A DNA stretch of 64,000 nt, taken from an uncultured Prevotellaceae bacterium (lineage in GTDB: Bacteria > Bacteroidota > Bacteroidia > Bacteroidales > Bacteroidaceae). Numbering within the stretch: the first letter of the stretch is position 1; every line of letters starts with the position of its first letter. Under the pieces are notes generated by a model that made no database searches, was not told the origin of the DNA, and saw only the letters and a list, made by a program, of their open reading frames with translations. Below are positions 28,401 through 37,400 of the stretch, piece after piece. Location: the NCBI GenBank assembly GCA_947169115.1, contig CAMVOK010000004.1, positions 62,001 to 126,000 on the forward strand, given 5' to 3'. Made by a program: the position numbers and the translations under genes.

Positions 28401-28763
28401 GGCATTCTGAAAACAGAGGAACAGGAAAGGCAGGTTCGCAATCTCGCCTTGCGCGGACTCCGTCACGAACAGGTTCAGGACTGGTTCTCGGGACGCTATC
28501 GCCTCTTCAACGAGTGTAACATCCTCATCCCCGCCCCCGACCATCCAGGCAAATTGCTGAAAAGGAGACCCGACCGTGTAATGATGTCAGACGAACGAAT
28601 CATTGTCGTTGACTTCAAATTCGGTAAGCCCGATGAGGAATACAAGAAACAAGTGGGGACATATATGGAAATCCTGCATAGCATGTATCCCGACAAGCAA
28701 GTGGAGGGTTGGCTGTGGTATGTGTACAAGAATGTTGTGGAGGGGGTGAGAGGTGAGAAGTGA
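25485..28763 (+). CDS. addA: UvrD-type helicase/nuclease, AddA-like
   Basis: Encodes 1092 residues. Superfamily 1 helicase with a C-terminal RecB-type nuclease, expected to process double-strand breaks for RecA loading. Walker A ASAGSGKT (K16), motif Ia VTFTNKATAEMKDRI, Walker B with D398-E399 (MIDEFQDTSQ), motif III VGDIKQSIYRWR, motif VI LYVAFTRAKENLFVW. Nuclease PD-(D/E)XK residues: D1030 and D1043-F-K1045 (VVDFKFGK). The downstream gene encodes the AddB-like partner. Bacteroidetes proteins of this kind are often named only as UvrD-helicase domain proteins, so the symbol is by role. Confidence 0.9.
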   Translation: MNSRFLLLKASAGSGKTFNLALQYIALLLVHGESAVRRTLAVTFTNKATAEMKDRILAFLFNFWTGNGDEDAFEACKELLCNAYNIRLSDEEMRERSRRALHAIIHDYSRFYVSTIDTFFQGILRNMAHELGLNARLQVDLDDKDVIELAVENLVNNLRHDDREVLPWLRNYIEQQLEEGKSWDVRRELKRMAGLLFQEEYLKRSLDSRNKPFHIESISQFKSALEAERKAAIEPVCQLATQFEEIMQHGGMDYESHFSYQGDIRRYIDNMKAGNLEATFGKRLIEMVDDSQKMLKAALRKDVSMSTVANALSEQLSRIHDAHENALRKTASIELALANLTPMGLIGAIDEEVTRLSNERNRFMLARTPIMLKKMIGNDDASFVFEKTGTQFHNIMIDEFQDTSQLQWENFRVLLLDNLASGGLSMIVGDIKQSIYRWRNGDWHILYGLGKYGYNGVPLTEEPLDVNYRSLGKIVTFNNRFFPIAATKLDSLVEKSQQTLGSLYADVEQKISPQKDKDGGYVHIQICHSNDKDIIEAWPETMLADLCQQVRRLHQQGLPYEEMTILLRKNRYIEPVIAYFSEHMPEVRLVSNEAFLLGASVAVCMLVNALQVVDDPKRDPVTIRYVAKHYCQDVLHRELSENDIMLSDIEDVLPEAFVNHLDELRHLPLYELCETLYRLLDLQKIEHQDAYLFCFFDELTSYLRDNPSDIPTFLQYWNDRMQRIAIPNGESQGIRIYTIHKSKGLAFHTVLMPFAEWDMEKDMLSDLYWCTPEEAPLDTMGSIPIKFTAKKIQGSVFETDYNEEHANRRADELNTLYVAFTRAKENLFVWGLSKGETTEKEGKKELGRKLDETVADLMHVSLSEIEGIRMERESEDSPYTTYVYGDVCGEPVEERSIPEKDSFSIRMQSYEGGFTFRQSGQAEKFVRQAGDETPVDEERLGYIEQGKLLHYIFSQIQTSNDIDRVMRQFAQQGILKTEEQERQVRNLALRGLRHEQVQDWFSGRYRLFNECNILIPAPDHPGKLLKRRPDRVMMSDERIIVVDFKFGKPDEEYKKQVGTYMEILHSMYPDKQVEGWLWYVYKNVVEGVRGEK

Positions 28764-28909
28764 GAAGAGAGAAGAGAGTAATCGGACGCCCAAAGGGCTA
28801 CGCTTGCAGAGCGAAGCGGGGCAAGAAGTTTAGAGGTTTAGAGGTTTAGAGGTAACTCAATGCTCAATGTTCAATGGCAAGGGCATAGCCCTATTATGCA
28901 TTAAAAATT
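28764..28909. other. Spacer between addA-like and addB-like genes
   Basis: 146 bp without a gene, composed of repeats: GAGAAG units (28750-28780), an inverted copy of the 39-bp-type element (28779-28825), TTTAGAGG three times in tandem (28829-28852) and CAATGTTCAATGG-type AT-rich units (28858-28878). Confidence 0.65.
28779..28825 (-). repeat. 39-bp-type element, long variant
   Basis: Minus strand CTTGCCCCGCTTCGCTCTGC, AAGCGTAGCCC, GGGCGTCCGATTA: 47 bp with the same ends as the copy in addB. Confidence 0.7.
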
Positions 28910-31900
28910 ATGAGAAGTTTTTTATATTACGTAGCCAAAGACCTTATTGGAAGATATGGTAACAACCTGTCTGACGTGACCATTGTCTTTCCAGGCAAGC
29001 GAGCCGAGTTGTACATGAACTCTTTCCTGTCACATTTTGCACAAGGTCCTGTATGGGCTCCGCGTTTTCTGACCATCGACGAACTCTTCCAACGCTTCTC
29101 CGACCTCACTCCCTGCGACACCATCGTCAGCGTATGCCGACTCTATAAGATATATGCCTCATTAGTGACCTCACCGCTATCCCTCGACGATTTCTATGGT
29201 TGGGGGGAAATCCTGATGAACGATTTTAACGACATCGACAAGCACATGGTGGATGCCGAGAAATTGTTCACCAACGGAGCCGACCTTGCCGCCCTGGATA
29301 ATGTGGACTTTCTTAGCGAGGAGCAGACAGAAGCGTTGCGCCAGTTCTTTGCCAACTTTGACCCCCAGCACCAGAGTCTCATCAAGAAACGCTTCCTGGA
29401 GATGTGGCAAGCCATGCCCCAAATGTACAAACAGCTAAAGGAGGATCTCAGGAAGGACAATCTCATGTACAAGGGAGCACTCTACAGAGAGGTTGTAGAA
29501 AAAATGAAGAATAACCCTTACCCCTTAACCCTTAACCCGTCATCCTTCACCCTTCACCCTTCTTGCACGGCAAGCGTAGCCCCTTCGGGGCGTCCGATTA
29601 CACCCATATTCTGTTTTGTCGGTTTCAACGTGCTTGATGAAGTCGAAGAAGTACTCTTCCAAACCCTTCGTGACAGTGGAAACGCACTCTTCTACTGGGA
29701 CTACGATGTATATTACGCTGCCAAGGAAAGCACCCACGAAGCAGGTCTGTTCTTACGCCACAACCTTGCCCACTACCCCTGCGCACTTCCCGACGACATC
29801 TACGACAACCTGATAAGCCCCGACAAGAAGATATGCATTCTCTCCACAACCACGGACAATGCCCAGGTACGCTATCTGCCCCAATGGTTGGAGGAAGACA
29901 ACAGCCGAAACGGCAACAGTACGGCCATCGTATTGTGCGACGAAGCACTGATTCACCCTGCCATGCACACCTTCCCCAGCGAAACAAGGATTAGCCCTCA
30001 GAACAGCGAGGGCAAAGACGGACTTGCAGAGGCTATGCCAAGTCGTGAGGAGTGTAAACTGAAAGTGAACATTACCATGGGCTTTCCGCTCACCGACACT
30101 GCTATCTACGGCTACTTCTCGGCCCTCTTCGACCTTCAGACCGAGGGTTTCGACCCCGAACTAAAGCGTTTCCGCAATACGGCACTCGAACGGGTAGAAA
30201 AAAATCCGTTCTTCACCTCCTTCCCCGCCGACCAACTTCCGCTACAGCATCCCACCGACAATCTGGGACTCCTCGACTGGCTCGCCATGGCCATAGAATC
30301 CCTTGGGAAACAACTATCCCAAAGCCTGACCCCGACACCCTACGACCAAGTCTATGCCGAGACTGCCTTCCAACTATACCGCACACTGGGACAATTCCGC
30401 AGACTCGTTGCCAACGGAACACTTCAAGTCCAACAAGGGACGCTGCGCCGCCTCGTCCGTCAGGCACTGGCAACAGCCAGCATCCCCTTCCACGGCGAGA
30501 TGGACGAAGGCTTACAGGTGATGGGACTGCTCGAAGCCCGAAATCTGGACTTCCAACATCTCATCCTGCTATCCGTAGGCGAAGGAATCATCCCCCGTCG
30601 CAGCAACGAATCGTCCATGATTCCCTACATCCTACGTGCCCATTTCGGTCTCGACACCACAGAACGGCAGGATGCCGTATATGCCTACTCCTTCTACCGC
30701 CTGCTGCAACGTGCCGAGGACATCACACTGGTCTATAACAGCAACAGCAGCGGAACTGCACAACGCGAGCAAAGTCGTTTCCTGCGACAGTTGGAAATGG
30801 AAACCGCCCTCCACATCGAACATCTGTCAGACAGCCAACTCTCCGCATTCAGCCTCCAATCCCCCATTACGGTGGAGAAAGACGAACGCATCATGCAACG
30901 CCTGCTACGGAAACGAGCCCTCTCCCCCACTGCCATCAACCAGTACATCGAGTGTCCCCTGAGTTTCTACTACCAACAGGTGGCCAACCTGCGTATCCCC
31001 GACCGCCCACAAGACGGCATCGACGCCCGACACTTCGGCACCATCTTCCACGACACCTGCGAAACTTTCTACACCCATCTCTGTCACCTGACAGGCAGAA
31101 AGGAAGTGCTGCGCTCCGACCTCGCCCCCTTCACCATGCACAACCCTCCGCTCGGCTCTGCCGCCTCACCCGTCGAAAATCTTTCAACCTACCTCGACCT
31201 CATGTTCTGGGCAGACTTCTTCCATGCTTCGGAATACGACAGCCACGAACATCCTCAGGAGCGAGAAGAATTCCTCGCCCCATTCCTGCACGCCAACAGC
31301 CGGGAAGAGTTGAGCGAGATGGTTGACAATCTCTACACAGAAGGAAAATCCAACTACTTCATGGGCATTAACATAATTATCCATGACGTACTCATGCAAC
31401 TCGTGCGACAACTCCTACGCTGGGACATGGAACATACCCCCTTCACCATCTACGGCATGGAAGTGGACAAATACACCACCCTGACCATACCCTCCGGCGA
31501 CAAGGAAATCACCCTGACCGTAGGAGGACGCATCGACCGCATGGACATCATGAACGTCAACGGACAACCCACCCTGCGCGTCGTCGATTACAAAACAGGA
31601 AAGGCAAAGAAAGGACCGGTAAACATCGAGGGAATCTTTGACAGCTCCGTTGCCAATGCCCACGGCTACTATCTGCAAACCTTCCTCTATTCCCTCATCA
31701 TGAGCCGCAACAATGCCGTCTCCTCGCCTATGGAGAAGACCGAGACCGACCTACCCGTAGCCCCATGTCTCTTCTATGTGCTTGATGCCACGGACTCCCA
31801 GCAATACGACCCCATATTAAAGTTGGGAAAAGACGCGATAACCGACATCCGCGATGTTGCCGACGAGTACATCGAGGGACTGCGTCGTGTGCTTTCAGAA

Positions 31901-31990
31901 ATATACGACCCCACGCGCCCCTTCGTGCAGGCCGAAGACACCCAGAAACACTGCGAATACTGCGACTTCCGCCGTCTTTGTGGCCGATAA
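28910..31990 (+). CDS. addB: PD-(D/E)XK nuclease, AddB-like, with an in-frame repeat insert
   Basis: Encodes 1026 residues. N-terminal inactivated helicase-like half (IVFPGKRAELYMNSFL at 25-40; LLEARNLDFQHLILLSVGEG at about 540) and a C-terminal nuclease with VVDYKTGK (D893, K895). Four cysteines, C682 (IECPLSFYY), C1015, C1018 and C1024 (HCEYCDFRRLC), match the iron-sulfur cluster arrangement of AddB nucleases. Partner of the upstream helicase/nuclease. Residues 202-231 (PYPLTLNPSSFTLHPSCTAS then VAPSGRPIT) are encoded by a CCCTTAACCC-type repeat plus a 39-bp element, and lie in a loop before FCFVGFNVLDEVEE. Confidence 0.9.
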   Translation: MRSFLYYVAKDLIGRYGNNLSDVTIVFPGKRAELYMNSFLSHFAQGPVWAPRFLTIDELFQRFSDLTPCDTIVSVCRLYKIYASLVTSPLSLDDFYGWGEILMNDFNDIDKHMVDAEKLFTNGADLAALDNVDFLSEEQTEALRQFFANFDPQHQSLIKKRFLEMWQAMPQMYKQLKEDLRKDNLMYKGALYREVVEKMKNNPYPLTLNPSSFTLHPSCTASVAPSGRPITPIFCFVGFNVLDEVEEVLFQTLRDSGNALFYWDYDVYYAAKESTHEAGLFLRHNLAHYPCALPDDIYDNLISPDKKICILSTTTDNAQVRYLPQWLEEDNSRNGNSTAIVLCDEALIHPAMHTFPSETRISPQNSEGKDGLAEAMPSREECKLKVNITMGFPLTDTAIYGYFSALFDLQTEGFDPELKRFRNTALERVEKNPFFTSFPADQLPLQHPTDNLGLLDWLAMAIESLGKQLSQSLTPTPYDQVYAETAFQLYRTLGQFRRLVANGTLQVQQGTLRRLVRQALATASIPFHGEMDEGLQVMGLLEARNLDFQHLILLSVGEGIIPRRSNESSMIPYILRAHFGLDTTERQDAVYAYSFYRLLQRAEDITLVYNSNSSGTAQREQSRFLRQLEMETALHIEHLSDSQLSAFSLQSPITVEKDERIMQRLLRKRALSPTAINQYIECPLSFYYQQVANLRIPDRPQDGIDARHFGTIFHDTCETFYTHLCHLTGRKEVLRSDLAPFTMHNPPLGSAASPVENLSTYLDLMFWADFFHASEYDSHEHPQEREEFLAPFLHANSREELSEMVDNLYTEGKSNYFMGINIIIHDVLMQLVRQLLRWDMEHTPFTIYGMEVDKYTTLTIPSGDKEITLTVGGRIDRMDIMNVNGQPTLRVVDYKTGKAKKGPVNIEGIFDSSVANAHGYYLQTFLYSLIMSRNNAVSSPMEKTETDLPVAPCLFYVLDATDSQQYDPILKLGKDAITDIRDVADEYIEGLRRVLSEIYDPTRPFVQAEDTQKHCEYCDFRRLCGR
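29515..29600 (+). repeat. Pyrimidine repeat plus 39-bp element inside addB
   Basis: 29515-29561 is CCCTTAACC/CCCTTCACC tandem; 29562-29600 is the 39-bp element (CTTGCACGGCAAGCGTAGCC then CCTTCGGGGCGTCCGATTA). It differs at one base from the intergenic copy at 32582-32620. In frame. Confidence 0.9.
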
Positions 31991-32050
31991 ATCATAATGC
32001 CATTTACCATTTGACATTTACCATTTGACATTTACCATTTACGATTTATG
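31988..32050. repeat. AT-rich tandem repeat after addB
   Basis: Four near-copies of CCATTTACCATTTGACATTT in a row directly after the addB stop codon. A 39-bp-type fragment follows at 32111-32141 (GGCTCGTCCAAGAAACCGGA). Confidence 0.65.
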
Positions 32051-32183
32051 TACAATTTAATTATTTAGCTATTTAACTTGGTGAAATTGTAAATAAACAT
32101 CAGAAACACGGTCGTTTGGCTCGTCCAAGAAACCGGACGTTAATTTTTTCGTAATTCGTAACTCCTAATTCGTAATTATTTAC

Positions 32184-32191
32184 TATCTTTG
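32184..32191 (+). promoter_or_regulatory. tRNA-Arg promoter -7 box
   Basis: TATCTTTG followed by C, 17 bases before the tRNA. No good -33 TTTG at the expected distance. Confidence 0.6.
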
Positions 32192-32208
32192 CACCCAATA
32201 ACAAGGAT

Positions 32209-32286
32209 GGTTCGGTAGCTCAGTTGGATTAGAGCAGCAGCCTTCTAAGCTGCGGGTCAAGGGTTCGAGCCCCTTCCGAATCACCA
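32209..32286 (+). tRNA. tRNA-Arg, anticodon TCT
   Basis: Cloverleaf visible: acceptor GGTTCGG paired with CCGAATC (one G-T pair), D arm GCTC/GAGC, anticodon stem GCAGC/GCTGC with loop CTTCTAA (anticodon TCT at 32244-32246), T arm AAGGG-TTCGAGC-CCCTT. Discriminator A and CCA are encoded (CCA at 32284-32286). It reads AGA codons. Confidence 0.96.
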
Positions 32287-32293
32287 AAAGCAG

Positions 32294-32330
32294 TCGGCAA
32301 GTAATTTATTCCCAATTACTTGCCGATTTT
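32294..32330 (+). terminator. tRNA-Arg terminator
   Basis: Perfect 13-bp stem TCGGCAAGTAATT / AATTACTTGCCGA with a 7-nt loop, followed by TTTTATTTG. Confidence 0.9.
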
Positions 32331-32498
32331 ATTTGTTACAAAGCAAAACAAGTTTCTTTTGGCCTTTCGCTCCTTTTGCACTATCCTTAACGTGAATTTT
32401 TGCACAGCAAGCGGCAAGCCGATTACGACGAATTAGACAAACATAAAATTTCATATGATTATATCAATTGTACTACCAAAGCCCGAAGGGCTAATAAG

Positions 32499-32672
32499 AT
32501 TACAGGCAGGGGTAAAACCCCTGATAAGATGTATGCACTAGGCAAACCCCGAAGGGGTGGCAGAACTGTCTATCGCCCTTTCTTGCACGGCAAGCGTAGC
32601 CCCTTCGGGTCGTCCGATTACTGGGCTAACGTTACGACTCCTTTTAGCAGGGGTTTTACCCCTGCCTGTAAT
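32499..32672. mobile_element. 174-bp MITE-like unit with perfect 25-bp inverted ends
   Basis: Left end ATTACAGGCAGGGGTAAAAC at 32499 (25 bp to 32523) is exactly complementary to 32648-32672. Each end is itself a small hairpin (CAGGGGT/ACCCCTG). The interior contains a 39-bp element at 32582-32620. No clear target-site duplication and no coding capacity. Confidence 0.5.
32582..32620 (+). repeat. 39-bp element, intergenic copy
   Basis: Identical to the copy inside addB except for one base (GGGTCGTCC instead of GGGGCGTCC). Contains the hairpin-like GCCCCTTCGGGTC. Confidence 0.9.
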
Positions 32673-33068
32673 CTGTTGCCCATTCTGGGCCGGGGTGGGC
32701 AACCTTATGAGAACCATGTCGTGGGTTGCCCAACCATAGCTTGCCCCGTCGCGATGGTTCAATTGAACCGTCACGACGGTTCAAGCCAAACGTCTAATTG
32801 AATAAGGAAAGAGACTTTTAGCAACTCTGTCATTGGTATTCATAGCGAATCTTGTTTATTTAGGCACTGCCTCATGCTCGCGCTGGCTACGCTGACCTCA
32901 ACAGGAAAAGAAAATATGACCAAAATTGATACTTTTTTCGGGGAAATTAACTTAATTATCGAAAAAAAATTGTTAGTTTTGAAACAGTTTCATACATCCC
33001 AATGCTGACGGGCGAGGTTGTAGAACGCATCATCGAACAATGCGAGTAATTAATAAAACGATATCGAT

Positions 33069-33460
33069 ATGACAAGAGAAGAAAAAGTACGATACTGGCT
33101 CGACATAGCTGATTATGACCTCGACACTGCCGAGGCGATGCATCAGACTGGCCGCTGGCTCTACGTTGCCTTCATGTGCCATCAAGTTATCGAGAAGTCT
33201 TTGAAGGCATACTGGTGCGGCACGCAAGAGACAGATCCGCCCTACACCCACAGTCACCAGCGACTGGCCACGGGCTGCGGAATTACGACGCGATGAACGA
33301 CGACCAGCGCGACTTCCTCGACACCATCACCAATTATAACATCGAGGCTCGCTATCCTGATGATAAGGAAGAATTGTCGCGGACACTTACTTGCGACTTC
33401 TGCAGACAAATGATTGACGAAACCAAACAGCTACAGCAATGGATAAAAGACAAGCTCTGA
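33069..33460 (+). pseudogene. HEPN-domain protein, frameshifted
   Basis: The first frame gives MTREEKVRYWLDIADYDLDT, LYVAFMCHQVIEKSLKAYWC and PPYTHSHQRLA, the start of a HEPN (PF05168) protein; it then hits a stop at 33296. The frame one base back gives the expected rest: GLRNYDAMNDDQRDFLDTIT, NIEARYPDDKEEL and LQQWIKDKL up to 33460. The switch lies near 33268-33282, consistent with a net loss of one base. HEPN proteins pair with MNT nucleotidyltransferases, the HEPN part being the toxin in known pairs. Either a recent inactivation or a sequencing error; the downstream half is not decayed. Confidence 0.8.
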
Positions 33461-33756
33461 CACGCGACGAGGCTCTTGCGCTCGTCCGCAGATACAAAGA
33501 AGTTATCAGACCTCGGTTCGAGGTCGAGCCGAAGGTGATGATGTTTGGCTCATACAGCAAGGGCTATGCCAATCCTGACAGCGACATCGACGTGGCAGTC
33601 ATCGTTCCCACCTACGGCGGTAGCAAGTTCGAACTCTCCAAGAAACTCTGGCGCGATGTCCGCGAGGTCAGTTTCCTCATCGAGCCGGTGCTCATGGCCG
33701 AAGACCGCCAGTCGCCGCTCTTCCACGACGTGATGAAAACGGGCGTGGCGGTGTGA
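33439..33756 (+). CDS. MNT-type nucleotidyltransferase, partner of HEPN
   Basis: Encodes 105 residues. Minimal nucleotidyltransferase fold with FGSYSKG (residues 36-42) and, ten residues further, DSDIDVAV, the two metal-binding aspartates; third strand around FLIEPVLM. In HEPN/MNT toxin-antitoxin modules the MNT protein neutralises the HEPN toxin, for example by AMPylation. The start overlaps the HEPN gene by 22 bases, the usual coupling. With HEPN frameshifted, the antitoxin alone may be what remains. Confidence 0.88.
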   Translation: MDKRQALTRDEALALVRRYKEVIRPRFEVEPKVMMFGSYSKGYANPDSDIDVAVIVPTYGGSKFELSKKLWRDVREVSFLIEPVLMAEDRQSPLFHDVMKTGVAV

Positions 33757-33804
33757 CTAAAAGTTTTACCAACAATTTCACTACCCCCCGAATAACTTCT
33801 ACGC

Positions 33805-34413
33805 TTAAATGATACTGACCGCAAAGTGCTTGGCCGACACGCCAACGCCCTGACTCTGCACGCCACGAATGTAGGCAGCCCCCATCTTTCCCGTCAGCAA
33901 GGGGTCCTCAGAATAATACTCGAAGTTACGTCCGCAGAGGGGATTACGATGAAGGTTCATGCCTGGTCCCAGAATGACATCGCAGCCGTACTCCATCGTC
34001 TCGTTGCCGACGGCCTCCCCTACTTTCTCCACAAGTTCCAGGTTCCACGTAGCGGCCAAACACGAACTGACAGGAAATCCCGTGGCAAAATACGTCTGCT
34101 CGCTACCCTTCCTGTGTGCATCGATGCGCACACCAGCAGGTCCGTCGGTGAGCACAGTGGCAGGTATGCCAAAACGAGGGAGCGCGATTGTAGAACCGGC
34201 TGCGCCGGGCACTTGTTTGGCCTGAGCCCCCACGACATCACCCTGAGCCTGGAATCCCGAAGCTCCCCCCACCAGCAACTGGGCTTTCTCCTCCAGCGTC
34301 ATGGCCTGTAAAACCTCGTCAATGTTGTCGGAACGGAGTGTGATTGTCTGCGCCATACCCGATATGGCCATTAAACATGAAAAACTAAAAAATAAAAATG
34401 CAATGCGCTTCAT
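33805..34413 (-). pseudogene. GH3 beta-glucosidase, truncated to the N-terminal quarter
   Basis: Encodes 202 residues: signal peptide MKRIAFLFFSFSCLMAISGM ending near AQ, then GH3 words MTLEEKAQLLVGGA, GIPATVLTDGPAGVRID, GFPVSSCLAATWN, DVILGPGMNLHRNPLCGRNF, YYSEDPLLTGKMGAAYIRG and VSAKHFAV, where it stops abruptly (SII, stop). Full GH3 enzymes of this type have roughly 700 or more residues; the catalytic aspartate region and the C-terminal domains are missing. The break lies about 70-100 bp from the MNT gene, so the remainder was probably lost together with the arrival of HEPN/MNT or by a deletion. It follows the RND operon by 19 bases. Confidence 0.85.
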
Positions 34414-34432
34414 AACTTCTCTTTTTTCAGGT

Positions 34433-37400
34433 CTATCTTGTCTTTCGCTGGTAATCGGCCAACTTCACTTGATACCCAGCCAATGCCTCGGACAACAGGC
34501 TACGTGCCTGACGGTTGAGGGTCTCAGCATCCAAGAGGTCGGAAAGAGTCTGGGTTCCAGCCTTATACTGGTCGGTACTCATGCGCAGGTTTTCCTCGGC
34601 AGAGGCCACGCTGGCACGCGCAATGTCTATCTGCTTGTAGGCCTCGGTAAGATTGCTCCATGCCGACTCTACATCCACGGCCAGCTGCTCGCGGACATCG
34701 TCGGCTTCGTTCTTGGCTTGTTGCAGTTTCAGTTGGGTGCGGCGTATGGCATGCCGACCACCCCACCACGACATGAGGGGCACACTCAGCGTTCCGAAGA
34801 CAAGGCCGTTGGTCATGTTGGTGTCCATGTATTTCCTTACATTGCCTGACAGTCCCCCAAGACCGGCATTATAGCCCAGAGCTCCGACGGCCACGGAGGG
34901 CAGATGCTTGCCACGTTCCAACTTCACTTGCCATTCGCCGGCCTCTATCTGCTTTTGCAGAAGTGCCATCTCTTCGCGACTGGCCACGGCCTCATCGGTG
35001 GAAACAAGTACCGTGGAGGGTTCCTGGGCCTCCATTGAGGTGGCATCAATGTCTATCTGCTGGCCGGCCATACCTATTTGCTGGGCCAAAAGCAACAGCA
35101 ACACATGCTCGGCATTCTCCAGTTTCAGGCGGTTCGAAGCCAGTTCCTGCTGGCGAAGCTTCACCTTCAGGAGGTCGTTTCGCGTCGTCACGCCCGCATT
35201 CACGTAGTTCGTCACTAAATCGGAAACTACAGAAAGTTGCTTCTCAGCGGCCTCAATGGTTTGTAGGTTGTACTTCACCGATGCTATCTGCCAATAGCAT
35301 TCCGTCACCTTCTGCAGGACGTCTTTTTCCTTCAACTGAAGTTGAAGGCACACAACGTCCTGCCCTATCTTGGCCAGCTTGTTGCCAGCCACGATGCGTC
35401 CGCCGGCATAGAGCGGCTGCGTGAGCGTGATGGTGGCCGAATAAGCGCGGTTGAACTCACTGTAGGAGAATGGGGCACCTATGTAAGTGGCAAAAGCGGG
35501 ATTGATGGCAGCTATCTCCTGGGGTATGGTTCCATCCCCCTTCACCATGTCGTCGAAAGCCATAAAGGCCATGACGTTGGCTTGGATGTCAGGGAAATAT
35601 TTCGTGAAGGCTTCCTTACGCTGTTCCGTGGCCATATCTATCTCCAGCGCCGCATTCTGCAACGTGCGGTTGTGCTGACGGGCAAGGTCCAAACATTCAG
35701 GCAGCGTGAGGAGAAGCCCCCCCTCATTCCCCCCGAGTGGGGATGCTGACAATGAAGCCGGCAACATCAATAAGAAAGCAAGGGCGATTGCCTTCCCCTC
35801 CCCTCGGGGAGGACGGGAGGGGGCTTTATCTCTTAGTTTCCAATACACCACAGGAAGTACGGTGACGACGAGGATGAGCGTACCAATACCGCCTGCAAAG
35901 ATGGTGATGCCCACAGGCATCCAGAACGAGGAACCTGCGATTATCATCGGGATGACACCAACTGCCGTAGTGGCAGTAGTCAGGAATATGGGCACCATAC
36001 GGCGGCACCCCGCATCGAAGGCGGCATCCTTTGCCGACCAACCTTGCTTCATCCGCTCGTCGGCATGTTCGAAAATGAGGATTTCGTTGCGCATGATAAT
36101 ACCCATGAGGGTGATGAATCCGAAGAGGGAGGTTAGGCCCAGCGTGCGGTTGGCAATCCAAAGGCCAATCATGGCTCCTGGCATACTCAACGCAATGGCT
36201 GCCATGCAGATAATGGTGATGCCGAATCGCTTGAAGTTGAAAAGGATGAAGAAGAAGATTATGACTAGAGCAATGCCGATGCCGGCTGCTATCTGGGGAA
36301 GCATCTCGCCGTTCAGTTCCACTTCGCCGCCCACTTCGCTACGCACGCCCTGCGGCAGACGCATCTTCTTCATAATCTCTTGTATCTGGCTTTGGATGGG
36401 GGCAGCAAGGATGTTGCGTTTGCCTTCGGCGGTAACACTGATGCAACGCTCGCCGTTGCGGTGTACAATCTTCGACTGCGTCCACTTCGGACTGACTTCA
36501 GCCACCTGGCGCAGGGTCACACTCTGTCCCGTCTGGGTGGTCAGGTAGGTGTTGGCTACCTCACCGAGTTTCATGTGCTGCGTGGAGGCATCCTTCACGA
36601 TGATGGGCACTTCGTAGTCGCCCTCCCAGATACTTCCAACTTGCATCTCGCCCGTCTGCAACATCAACTGCAACTGGGCTGTAGTGCGGTTGATGCCAAG
36701 CTGAGCCGAGGTGACGGGGTCGAGGTTCACCTCCATGATGGGATGCGGCTGGTCGTAGTCGGTGTGCACCCACTCGATGCCAGGAATGCGACGCATCTCT
36801 GCCATCAGCATCTCGGCGGCACGATTCAGACTGTCGAGGTTCTCGCCATAGAAGCGATACTCGTGCGTCGGCACATAGAGGAAGTCCATTTGCTTGAAAC
36901 GCACGTAGGCATCGGGCCAATGATTGCTCCACTCGGGGGCATAGTCGTTGAGCATCCCAAAGGTGGTCTCGATGTCGGGCGTGTTCACGATAAGTTGGGC
37001 GAAGTTCCGTCCACCCATCTGCGGCGCGTAAGACACCTGGAAGCGAGGGCTGCTGCATCCGATGAACGAGGTCACACTGACGACGCGCTCATCGCGCTGC
37101 AAGACGTTGCGCATCGAGTCGGCTATCTCTCGCGTGCGGTCAAGTCCCTCGCCCTCGGGCAGGAATATCTCGACGGCAAACTGGTTGCGGTCGGCGTACG
37201 GGAACTGACGCATCTTCAGTTGCGGGAAGATGAGACTGGTCACAACCACCAATACCACAGCCCCCTCCATCGTCAGCGTAGGATGCTTGAAGGTCCACTT
37301 CAATGCCTTGTCGTATATCAGTTGCACGCGGTCGGTAATGGACCCTCCCCCTTTCCCCTCCCTTGTAGAGCGGGGAGCGGGTGCTTTTTTAATCAATGCC

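Larger units (their letters stand above)
32287..33068. other. 780-bp repeat-rich region after the tRNA
   Basis: No convincing gene. It contains the tRNA terminator, a partial 39-bp-type element (about 32400-32426), the 174-bp inverted-repeat unit (32499-32672), further hairpins (TGGGCAACC at 32696 with its complement at 32724; the palindrome GGTTCAATTGAACC at 32756-32769) and, near its right end, a possible -7 box TAGTTTTG (32974-32981) for the HEPN/MNT pair. Being next to a tRNA and full of repeats, it looks like an accumulation site for small insertions. Confidence 0.6.

Noticed and set aside
32559..32800. Short protein-coding frames in the region after the tRNA
   Set aside because: They are translations of the 39-bp element and the 25-bp inverted ends, without start signals.
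35714..35826. Assembly error joining the permease and channel genes
   Set aside because: Considered, but both arms match the repeat family seen elsewhere, the frame is kept throughout and the segment contains a plausible signal peptide; kept as a real fusion, with a read check advised in the finding.
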